64,000 nt of DNA, from assembly GCA_018417955.1 (NCBI GenBank), contig JACTVC010000007.1, positions 434,001 to 498,000 of the forward strand, read 5' to 3'. The position numbers and the translations under genes are program-made. Each line of letters starts with the position of its first letter. The stretch's first letter is position 1. This stretch comes from Laccaria trichodermophora (Eukaryota; Basidiomycota; Agaricomycetes; Agaricales; Hydnangiaceae). The notes under the pieces were generated by a model. The model was not told the DNA's origin and made no database searches. It saw only the letters and a program-made list of their open reading frames with translations. This document shows positions 55,706 to 64,000 of the stretch, in pieces.

Positions 55706-57307
55706 ATGTGGATTGGGTCACAGCTACGATTCATGGCTAGGCAGCCTTACGCCTCCCCTCCGGGATACAAGAGCCCGGCGTCGGGTGACAACGCTCCCGA
55801 TCTGGGATTACGGGACGACATAGGTGCTCGTCCGTCACGCGGAACAACGCCACCAACTCTAAATTCCAACACACTCTCTAACTCCGCAACTTGCTCCAAA
55901 CGCTCGCGGACTCCTCCAGAAGTCCAGAACAACCCTTCGGTTTCACAATGGTGGGGGCACCGCGGACTTCACCGAGATGAAGTCCTTGAGTGCAAGAGTC
56001 TGGAGAGCCAACCTAAAGTAAGTCTTATCGCCGAAATCTGTCGACTCACTAAGATTCCCAGACAAACAACTACCTGTACAAAAACCCAATCATACGAAGA
56101 CAAATCCATCTTCGACTCAGCTGGACGATCTGCTCAAGAACCCTCATCAGCGCGAGATTCCGCTGCTTTCGAGGATAGCAGAGTGTCATGGCTGGACGAC
56201 GATACTTCGCTCTCGACGACACTATGCGACGACGAGTCGTCAGGCCATCATCCCGCTCACTCCGTTCTCGATCCTACGTTAGCGCGATTGCTCGCTGCTT
56301 CCGAAGGTGACAACTCGATACAACGGAACAGCGTCCCCTTGTCTTCGATCATTCAGATTGTATCTAATCCACTAAACTGCAGTATTCTCAATTCTCTCCC
56401 AATCGAAACGAGCTATGCCCGCTGCAGCCGCGCGAGAAACTACAAAACTCCCTACTCTAACGACTGGAACTTCCCTGTAAGAACGACCCTGGCGACCACG
56501 AACCCTGAAGGGTACCCACCGTGCCTACGCCCAGACCATCAACTGCCTCCATTTAAACCTGGTGGCTGCCAGCAGATTCCCCTACCTCTCTCTCCAATGA
56601 ACTCGCTGGCCCCCGCGGCTGGAGACGAAAGTTCTAGAGCTAAAGCGCGCAATACGAACAACTCTGCCAGCCATGAGATAGTAACCCCGTTAACGACGAA
56701 AAAGAAAGGAAAGGGAGTAACTATAACGGAGGAACCCGACCCCGACACTGTTCCCCTTACGAATAGCAACCCGCTACCTAATACAGGACCTGTGCTCGTA
56801 GGACCTCATTCCGAAAACCCCTCGAACCCTGCTGCTTCTACAAGCGCAAGTCGAATGCCCGTGCCCTCTAGGAGCGCGACGAAGTCACCCGCTGCTACTC
56901 GGAGCGCGAGCAACTCCAGACCTACCAACACCAACCAGACGAAGGGTAAACCTACCTACAGTAGCGCGTCTCAACACGCAGCTCCTTCAAACCCTGCGCC
57001 CTCTACGAATGCTGATGACGAGACCAAGACGTCGTCTACAAATCAGGACGGAAATGAAGATCATCATGATCATGAGAATGGTCATGGACATGATGAGCCT
57101 CATAGGAAGACATCGGAAGGATTCGTAGATTCCTCCCCATTCCATTCCGTCTTCTATGACATTGAGGAAGTAAAAGGTATACCCATTTGGGTAGAACCCA
57201 TCTCCGAATCCGCGAATCGAATGTTTGGAGTCTTCAACCCCGCTGTAGATGAAGACGTCCTAGTGCCTCTAGGAGCGATCGATGGCATAATACACCCTTG
57301 GCTGTAG
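55706..57307 (+). CDS. Unrecognised 533-aa intronless ORF in a repeat-rich region
   Basis: I do not recognise this protein. The frame is open for 1.6 kb without introns, unlike the host genes. It starts MWIGSQLRFMARQPYASPPG. The sequence is Ser/Thr/Pro/Asn-rich and probably disordered, with KKKGKGVTITEEPDPDTVP in the middle. A His-rich segment (EDHHDHENGHGHDEPHRK) lies near residues 450-470. A better-ordered C-terminus follows (FHSVFYDIEEVKGIPIWVEP, FGVFNPAVDEDVLVPLGAID). The context of repeats and a downstream Gag-like ORF in the same orientation suggests an element-encoded protein, possibly a retroelement N-terminal ORF. A decayed host gene is possible but less likely. Confidence 0.55.
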   Translation: MWIGSQLRFMARQPYASPPGYKSPASGDNAPDLGLRDDIGARPSRGTTPPTLNSNTLSNSATCSKRSRTPPEVQNNPSVSQWWGHRGLHRDEVLECKSLESQPKVSLIAEICRLTKIPRQTTTCTKTQSYEDKSIFDSAGRSAQEPSSARDSAAFEDSRVSWLDDDTSLSTTLCDDESSGHHPAHSVLDPTLARLLAASEGDNSIQRNSVPLSSIIQIVSNPLNCSILNSLPIETSYARCSRARNYKTPYSNDWNFPVRTTLATTNPEGYPPCLRPDHQLPPFKPGGCQQIPLPLSPMNSLAPAAGDESSRAKARNTNNSASHEIVTPLTTKKKGKGVTITEEPDPDTVPLTNSNPLPNTGPVLVGPHSENPSNPAASTSASRMPVPSRSATKSPAATRSASNSRPTNTNQTKGKPTYSSASQHAAPSNPAPSTNADDETKTSSTNQDGNEDHHDHENGHGHDEPHRKTSEGFVDSSPFHSVFYDIEEVKGIPIWVEPISESANRMFGVFNPAVDEDVLVPLGAIDGIIHPWL

Positions 57308-57462
57308 TCCTATGCCTTATATTCTGCAAGAATGCACTTTATTCATTTCCATAGGGAGTGCATTTGACCACTTGGTCAGGATGTGGGTTAATGCACAGCT
57401 TGCTGTAGAGTGGGTGGGAAGAGGTATTGTTGATATTATATGGGTACATACTTATTATTTAA

Positions 57463-57890
57463 TTCTGGGGAGACATTTATGTTCCCACAGCTTTGTTTCT
57501 CCTAGAAAGAACACCTGAAACTTTACCATATATATATTTGATGATGTTCTGACACTCCTAAATAGTTTCCCTCTGTCAAATCTGACCGAAATAGGCTGGA
57601 TGCAACAAATCCATTTCGGATGACCTTGGGCCTTTCAATGCCTTTGGTACACAATTGTCAACAATGCATAATTTTAGTTCTGTGGAGAAATATATGTCCT
57701 ACAGCTTTGTTCCTCCTCGAAACGACCTCTGAAATTTCACCAAATATATGCTTGAATATGTTCAGACCACTTCAGATAGTTTCCCTCTTTCAAATCAGAC
57801 CGAAATAGCTGGATGCGACAAACCCTTTTTGGATGACTTTGGATCTTAGATGGCATTGGTACACAGATGCAAACAGATTGAATTAAATAG
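57463..57890. repeat. Two-copy tandem repeat, period about 215 bp
   Basis: Copies start near 57,463 and 57,678. Shared landmarks include CAGCTTTGTT, TAGTTTCCCTCT, ACCGAAATAG and GGATGACTTTGG-like segments. Copies are diverged by substitutions and small indels. Confidence 0.8.
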
Positions 57891-57989
57891 TATAGCTACT
57901 CTACCACACGATGGACAGGCTGAAAGATGGTAGTAAAAGCATAAAAAAGTATCTACCAATGTATATTGAGCAAAAACAGGCATATTCTA

Positions 57990-59680
57990 CGTTGTGGTCG
58001 TTGACATGGTGGTCCCCGTCACGTTCACTGGGCTGGTCCTCTGTGGCGTCGTTTCACATTGTGGTGGTCCGTCAATGTCATGGTCCATCGTAGTGGTACG
58101 TGCTGTGTGGTCGTGGTGGCGTGGTCGTGTCGCATTGGTCCGTCTAGTCATGGTTACATTGTCCATCGTGTGTCATGGTCGTTTGTCGTCGTGCATAGTC
58201 GTCATGGTTCGTGGTGCATTGTCGTCCGTGGCGGTGGCCCTCGCATCGTCATGGGGTGGCCCCTGCATCGTCGTGGTACGTCGTTGTCCGTGGTCGTTAT
58301 CCGTGGTCGTCCGTTTGCTTTGTGCTCGTCCGTCGTGGTCGCAAGGTCCGTCAGGCCTCATCCCTCGTGGTCCGTTGTTGTCAATGAAGGACAACAACAT
58401 CTGTCATCGACATTTGTCAGGGGAAGGAGTGGGGAGGAGAGCTGTATACTCACCTGAAGATCAGCACGCAACCCTCGCATGTCAACCCGCTTGCTGTCAT
58501 GTGCTTCCCACCTCGTTCTTGGCGCAGTCAAGTCCGATCCTGGTGTGGTCATCGTTCCGATGACGACGAACAACGAATCGGTCACCGATTCGTTGTTCGT
58601 CATTTAGTTGCCGCGTCGCTGTGGGCAACGTGGCAGCTGGGTGGGTTGGCGGTGGTGATGGGCGCTCGTCGGCCGTTATCGTTAAAGTGGTGATGATGGC
58701 GGGTGCTCATCGCCATCCGTGGGTGGTGGGGACTCGTGGCCGTTGTGGTGGTAGGGTGGTGAATGGTCGTGTCGCTGCCATCCCTCGTTGTCTGGTATTG
58801 GTGTCGCCGTCGACATGGCACGCCCGGATTGACCATTAGCGTACCACGTCAGCCATCTGGTGGTTGCGCTGTCGGAAACAGGATGTGGATAGAAAAAAAC
58901 CATCGTAATTGCCTGGGGTGCGCCTTGAGGGGTCGTATCCGCGAGAATAGGTGGGGAAGGGGCATCGAGGACGTTGGACTTTGTTCAACAGTCGGTGGAG
59001 GGTGGTGATGCTGACCGTCACCGTTGTCGCGTCTTGTCGTCAGATCCGTCGTCGCCCTGAAAGTCAATATCGACGTGGCACGCCCGGATGGACGTTGGCG
59101 TGCCACGTCAACCATTCGGTGGTGGCACCATTGGGATGGAAAGTCTGTTAGATATGACGGGGTACGTCTATAGAATAAGCTCACCACCAAGTGTTCGCGC
59201 CTAGCGAACATCTGTGAAAGGACGATGTGGAGGGCATGCTAGGCGCTGATTGCATTGAGTGGCTCGTTGATGAAAGGTGGTGACGGTGGATCGTCGTCGT
59301 CGTTGTCGGGTCCTAGCATCATGTGCGTCGTCGTCCTAAAAGTCCACGTTAGGTTGTTCTTGGCACCGTACGGCTGCTCGTGTAAGACAGGCTCACCATT
59401 GTAGAGTTCGGGTCTAGCGGACATCCCCACGTCCTTCATTCGGTGGTTGATCCTTACGCAAATGTTGAGAGGCGGTCGTAGACGATGACTTGAGGGTTGA
59501 ATTTGAGGTAGTGTTGGATGATGGAGTGGCAGTGAGTCGTTTGTTGAACAGAAGGGAGGATGGAGTGGTGGAGATGGCATTGACGTGGCATGCTCAACCA
59601 CGCATCAACAGCGCTCGGAGGATGCCGAGCGCTGACGGAGAGTTGCACAAGTTGCCCCTGCGTTCGTTATTGGGCAGAGA
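57990..59680. repeat. GC-rich GTGGTC/GTCGTC-like low-complexity block with dispersed repeats
   Basis: 57,990-58,400 is a degenerate array of GTGGTC, GTCGTC and GTCCGT words. 58,600-59,680 has repeated modules such as GGCACGCCCGGAT at about 58,819 and 59,077, followed in each by CCACGTCA and GGTGGT. The block is set in AT-rich DNA. No function can be read from it. Confidence 0.65.
58565..58601. repeat. Perfect 18-bp palindrome around a single base
   Basis: Arms 58,565-58,582 and 58,584-58,601 are exact reverse complements centred on GGTCACC. It lies in the GC-rich block. Confidence 0.93.
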
Positions 59681-61101
59681 AAAATATGGAAAAATGCATT
59701 TAGAGACTGTAAGGAATAAGATTAACATTTAAGATAGGTAGCAATATGTATTCATCAGGCAGGGAGTAAAAGTCGTAAGAATTTCAATCTCACACCTGGG
59801 ATTCCGGCACTTTCAACTGCTTTATTGTGACCCTCTGCAACTATCCCATCCACCTGTATCCCCACAATCCTCTGTTTCCATAAAAATCTGGGAGTCCATT
59901 CAGTTCTTCATTCTGAACATTTCTATGTAAGTTTCATGGCTATTGGATGGTTTTAGTGGATAAAGTAGAGTTAAAGTCAGAAGAAATACACTTTATTCAA
60001 TGACTTCCACAACAAATCCTTCATGATCAAAATGAATTCAGTACCCACATATTTTATATAAACATCCATCTTTAGCTAAGAAGAGGTGAATCTGATTCCC
60101 TGAAAATTAGGCAAGCAGAGCAAGATTTCCCAACACAATTCAATGTTTTGAAACCCTCCTAGAAATTAAAAAGTGGGAACAAGACTTTCAGGTGTTTTTC
60201 TCACTCTAAATCTGACACTGCCTGTCCTAATATTATTTTACTTATGCACTGAATGCTGTAGGCTACAGCTGCCATGTATTAACTTATAAACAAGTTGCTG
60301 GAATGATATGTTTTTGACATTTAAAGACAAAGATACTCCTTTCCCTACAATTTTTAGCCAACTTCTGACAAGAGAGCAAGTCCAATGTTCATACTGATAT
60401 GTATTACCAATGTCAGTGTAGTGTTCCCTTCCTCTCCTGGCTCAATTTCCGTTGTTTTCAATATGTTTGGAGAGTTTGCATCTGTTTGTCCACAGCTTCA
60501 AACTCGTCATCCAACTTCACTATGTGGCATCCATCCACTTGCGAAGGCGGTATGAACATGAAAAATAAAAAATTGGTCTATGTTCTACTTGTAGAGTACT
60601 AAAATGTATTTTTTTCATTAAATACAAGTGCACAACGTTGAAAACTCCACCTCTTGAGGGCAACTGTTTGGATCTGTGTGGCAACGTCATCCAGCTGGAA
60701 CCTGAGCCATCCATCCGAAAGGCTGCTGAATTGAAATACAAAATACATACTATATGATAAAAACCAATTGCAATCAAAGAAATATGAAGTTGATTCTGTC
60801 AATAACTTGTATGACACCCTTCATAGGGCACTTTCATGATTCTCCTCTCAGAAGCTACCTTTGTTGATGACTGTTTGTTACCTAGAAGGATCAAAGAAGA
60901 AAAGGTCATCCGGAACATGACTTGCACATCCATCATCTCCACACCTCTGATCGAGGCGGAATTTTTTTGAAAAAATCGGAAATATATTTCTACATTACTT
61001 GATAGCTTTGAGTAGCTGTAACACAAGTTTTGATGGAGAAAAATGAGAGTTATTACAATTGGAATATTCTGGTGAAATGCAGCTTTTTTAAAAGGATTAT
61101 G

Positions 61102-61570
61102 ACATATGTGGATGCTCCTTTGGCAAGAAAAACATACACAGAATACAGGAAAACATACCAGTCATCAATGGTGATCCAGAATGTACCATTTTCAATCATA
61201 AAACATATCTGAGCTATATTTAGATTTGTAACAAATCATCAACATTCTGGATCCCAAGAAAAAACATATTTGGATGCTCTTTAGGCAAAAAAAACATCCA
61301 CAGAATACAGGAAAACATACCAGTCATCAATGCTGATCCAGGAGGTGAGATTTTTGAACCATAAAACATATCTGAGCTATATTTAAATTTGTAATGAATT
61401 ACAAACATTCTGGATCTCAGGAAAAAACATATCTGGATGTTCTTTAGGTAGACAAAACATACAGAAAACATATCAGTGATCCAGGATATACCATTTCTGA
61501 GAATTTTTAATCATAAAACACATGTGAGCTATATTTAGATTTGTAATAAATCACAAACATATCAGGCTAA
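61102..61570. repeat. Three-copy tandem repeat, period about 163 bp
   Basis: Copies start at about 61,102, 61,264 and 61,427 with ACATATNTGG. Each contains GAATACAGGAAAACATACC-like sequence, GATCCAG and ATAAAACATATCTGAGCTAT (variant in the third). The third copy is shortened. AT-rich. Confidence 0.85.
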
Positions 61571-61844
61571 AAATAGATGCTGTAGAACAATATTATAAGC
61601 AGAAAACCTATTCTAAGGGTATATTTTATTATAGGTGCAATGGTTTTTATTTTTGAAAGGCTTTTTTTCAAATATCCCAATGTTCCACAGCCCATGGCAT
61701 TTCGGGCCAGTGGCCAAATGCACACCCTATGGAAATGAGTAAGGTGGAACATCCCAGGTCAATTTGGTCTAAAACTACAGCCTGGGCTGCATAATACCTG
61801 GTCGAGGAAAGCCTGAATGCGACCGTTTAAGGTGCGCCATCGAA

Positions 61845-63884
61845 ATGGTGTATAAAATGCCTCGAGACTGTCGATGGGAATTCATAGGCTCAGCGATAAA
61901 AGACTTCGCTGCATATGAGCCCTCCAGGGATGACTTAGTATGCTATACAGGACAAGGAGTCTACTACGGAGTCCAACGAACTCGACTGCTACAAGTAGCT
62001 CAAGTAGTAGTAACGGTGGATCAAATTCTACAGGTACTAGCCGAGTTCTTCAATAAACAAGAACGAGATCGATTCATACTCGACCAAGGATTCTCGTTCC
62101 TCCGACTACTAGCTCGTCACGCAAGTCGTATGGAAATTTTAGCTACTTATCGAGTGTTACAATACCGTACAACCGTGGCATCCAAACATCTCGTTCGAGA
62201 AATCAATGCCCTCACGCAAATGTATGGAGCGGAAACTGATAAAATGTCTATCAGCTCCTATGAGTCCTCCAGATCGTCTTTACGATCTCTCTATGGTACT
62301 GGATCGGCTAGGAAGGAAGTAGGAAAACTGTTAGCCAGGCCTGACTACTTCAATCGAATGCCAGAAGACTTGATCGAAATCGCTGCATATTTGTGCGACA
62401 GAGCTTATAAGGATCAACCCAAGCCCCAGGAATTCTCGGTGCACCGGTCGCGCGTACTACGAAATAACAGTGAGGTTAAGTCCAATACCTCTAGGAGCTC
62501 GACCACTCCTACTAATGGTCCTACTCATGCGCGAAATCCCGCCGCAAGTGAAGGACAAGGTGTCCGTTTTGCAACTGATCCTCCAATCCCCAACTCCATT
62601 TCGGTATTGCTGTCTAGAAGACACCCTGTGTCTCAATTACCGGGATTAGGAAGAGTCGGCGCGTCCGCCGCAGGAGCTCCTTCAGAAAGGACTGCCACTA
62701 CCAATAACGGTCCCGAGATGGTAAATTCGGGACTCAACAATAACGAAGCAAGGGTGCCTGCAGCGTCGAACACGCACATACCAAGCCCTAAGTCGTGGAC
62801 CAGCTATGTCTTCCATAGCAGAAATAATCAAAACAGCTCTAGGCCTGTCGAACAGACCAACAACAACCGAGAACAAGGAAGAACCCCTGCGCGTAATAAT
62901 GGAGGACCCCCATCAGGTGGATCCTCCTCATCTGGTAACGTTAATGACCTGGATCGAAGGAGTAATCCTCCTCAGAGCAACCCCCCTCCCAGTAATTGGT
63001 ATGTTCCTCCTCGAGGCAACGAAGGAGGAGGAGGAGGCGGCGGAGGTGGCGGTGGAGGTGGCGGTGGAGGTGGCGGCGGAGGCGGGAATGGTAACCATAA
63101 TAATCCCGATCCTCAAGATCCCAACTACCCTCCATGGTGGCAAACTCCCGAAGAATGGCAGATCAATCGCAAACTGAATGCCAACGTCCTGCCGGAGTGG
63201 GATGGTGCTGGGGAGACTGCCATAGATTATTTGAGCGGAATGGGTTTCTTAGCGGCCTTGAGTTCTAAAATGAAGGAAGGCATAGCCCAGCTAGCCCCCT
63301 TCAAATGGACCTCTTACGCCTTAAGTTGGTGGGAGACTCTACCAACTCCCGACAGGACCTATTTCTCAAGTAACTGGGACAACATGATGATAGGAATTCA
63401 AGCTCACTTCCTGGATGAAGAATGGGTGCGGGAGCGAACTTTCGAGTTCGATGAGATGACCTTCCGCAACAAGGGTCATGAGCAAGAGAGCCCGTTGGAG
63501 TATATCCAATGTCGCATACGACACCACCACTTCCTCCATCCAGATGAAGAGGATGGACCCACCGCCGTTGCTCGTGTTTTACGACGACAACCTGTTGAAT
63601 GGACCCATTATCTTAACAAGACCATTTGTCCTTCAATCCTCTCTGTTCAGTCCGTAGCTAAGCGGATGAGGAATGGGTTAATAACCTCTTGGCAGCAGGC
63701 TGAAAGAAATAAGAAGCCAGCGCCGTACTATAGGAACCATCGTTCGCGCGCAGCACACGCAGCGGAGGTGGACTCAAACAATCAAGGAATTCAACTTGAA
63801 TCTTATTCATCAGATGAGGACGAAGAGCAGGAACGTGACGTCAACTGTGATATAGGATTGGAAGGGAATGCCCAGAGGCCATAG
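61845..63884 (+). CDS. Retrotransposon Gag-like protein (679-aa ORF)
   Basis: Intronless ORF starting MVYKMPRDCRWEFIGSAIKD. The N-terminal 200 residues are helical and unrecognised. A Pro/Asn/Ser linker leads to a run of about 23 Gly near residues 394-416. From about residue 450 the sequence has the pattern of Ty3/gypsy-type Gag: VLPEWDGAGETAIDYLSGMG, FKWTSYALSWWETLPTPDRT, DNMMIGIQAHFLDEEWVRER, and FRNKGHEQESPLEYIQCRIR. An acidic tail ends GLEGNAQRP. No CCHC knuckle, protease or reverse transcriptase is present before the stop at 63,882-63,884, so pol is missing or lies beyond the edge. The last codons and 3' flank form the right arm of the inverted repeat. Confidence 0.7.
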   Translation: MVYKMPRDCRWEFIGSAIKDFAAYEPSRDDLVCYTGQGVYYGVQRTRLLQVAQVVVTVDQILQVLAEFFNKQERDRFILDQGFSFLRLLARHASRMEILATYRVLQYRTTVASKHLVREINALTQMYGAETDKMSISSYESSRSSLRSLYGTGSARKEVGKLLARPDYFNRMPEDLIEIAAYLCDRAYKDQPKPQEFSVHRSRVLRNNSEVKSNTSRSSTTPTNGPTHARNPAASEGQGVRFATDPPIPNSISVLLSRRHPVSQLPGLGRVGASAAGAPSERTATTNNGPEMVNSGLNNNEARVPAASNTHIPSPKSWTSYVFHSRNNQNSSRPVEQTNNNREQGRTPARNNGGPPSGGSSSSGNVNDLDRRSNPPQSNPPPSNWYVPPRGNEGGGGGGGGGGGGGGGGGGGGGNGNHNNPDPQDPNYPPWWQTPEEWQINRKLNANVLPEWDGAGETAIDYLSGMGFLAALSSKMKEGIAQLAPFKWTSYALSWWETLPTPDRTYFSSNWDNMMIGIQAHFLDEEWVRERTFEFDEMTFRNKGHEQESPLEYIQCRIRHHHFLHPDEEDGPTAVARVLRRQPVEWTHYLNKTICPSILSVQSVAKRMRNGLITSWQQAERNKKPAPYYRNHRSRAAHAAEVDSNNQGIQLESYSSDEDEEQERDVNCDIGLEGNAQRP

Positions 63885-64000
63885 TCAAACAGTGGTATAT
63901 AGCTAGATTTGGATATCTTACATAATATATTGATCTTTTGTCTTGAACCACCACCTTGTCAGCAGTCTTGCCATCCTCTTGCACTACATGTAGTGCTTTG
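63846..64000 (+). repeat. Right arm of the perfect 155-bp inverted repeat (partner 54,673-54,827)
   Basis: Reverse complement of the left arm without gaps or mismatches seen. It covers the last 12 codons and stop of the Gag-like ORF and the 116 bp after it, and is cut by the window edge. Confidence 0.93.

Larger units (their letters stand above)
57308..61844. other. 4.5 kb non-coding stretch of mixed composition
   Basis: AT-rich flanks surround a GC-rich block (about 57,990-59,680). It includes two tandem-repeat arrays, a perfect palindrome and diverged dispersed repeats. Only short, low-complexity ORFs; I see no credible gene, reverse transcriptase or transposase. Confidence 0.7.

Noticed and set aside
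58059..58603. Several ORFs of 75-190 aa on both strands in the GC-rich block
   Set aside because: They come from the GTGGTC/GTCGTC-like repeats, which rarely contain stops; no protein-like pattern.
57463..61570. CRISPR-like array
   Set aside because: Repeats are 160-215 bp, few and contiguous, in a eukaryotic genome; no short repeats with regular spacers.
53560..64000. Complete LTR retrotransposon
   Set aside because: I find a Gag-like ORF but no reverse transcriptase, integrase, primer-binding site or matching LTR pair within the window.

Overview
The window is nuclear DNA of a filamentous basidiomycete, most likely an agaricomycete. Its genes are dense, lie on both strands and are cut by many 45-60 nt GT-AG introns. 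Most are single-copy eukaryotic housekeeping genes. I also see features common in mushroom genomes: T5orf172-domain proteins with a Cys/His module, a GPI-type tandem cupredoxin and a retrotransposon Gag-like ORF. All identifications come from reading translations by eye; no database search was run.

Positions 1-14,000 hold MOT1 (minus, cut by the left edge), a JMJD5/KDM8-like JmjC protein, the RAM-pathway leucine-rich-repeat protein SOG2, the deadenylase PAN2, PDCD5, and a secreted protein with two cupredoxin domains. Positions 14,870-19,600 are a tandem segmental duplication: two T5orf172 genes (minus), each facing a copy of the neuroguidin/LCP5 gene. Only the right neuroguidin copy is complete. 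The left one is cut at the duplication junction and runs into antisense T5orf172 sequence. An intron-containing tRNA-Ser(GCU) and phosphoserine aminotransferase follow.

Positions 22,700-53,600 hold a small orphan gene, HSP90 (with a heat-shock element and a variant MEEID tail), TSC1/hamartin, NAC-alpha, TRM9, ALG13, a quinone-oxidoreductase-like MDR enzyme, exportin CRM1, MCTS1/TMA20, an SRR1-domain protein, an acidic orphan protein, APC3/CDC27, CCT1, CDC25, an IAH1-type GDSL esterase and tRNA-splicing endonuclease subunit SEN34. The themes are cell-cycle control (CDC25, CDC27), folding (HSP90, CCT1, NAC), RNA and ribosome biology (PAN2, NGDN, MCTS1, TRM9, SEN34, CRM1) and TOR/RAM signalling (TSC1, SOG2). 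I see no operon-like logic. Several neighbours are divergent with short shared promoters.

From about 53,600 the character changes. Ordinary genes stop and AT-rich non-coding DNA alternates with a GC-rich GTGGTC/GTCGTC-like block, tandem repeats and palindromes. Two long intronless ORFs are present: an unrecognised 533-aa one and a 679-aa Gag-like one. A perfect inverted repeat of about 155 bp brackets positions 54,673-64,000 and touches the right window edge. This is a transposable-element island, and it is where undescribed biology is most likely, although I cannot show a complete element. I did not find a convincing new defence or metabolic system.
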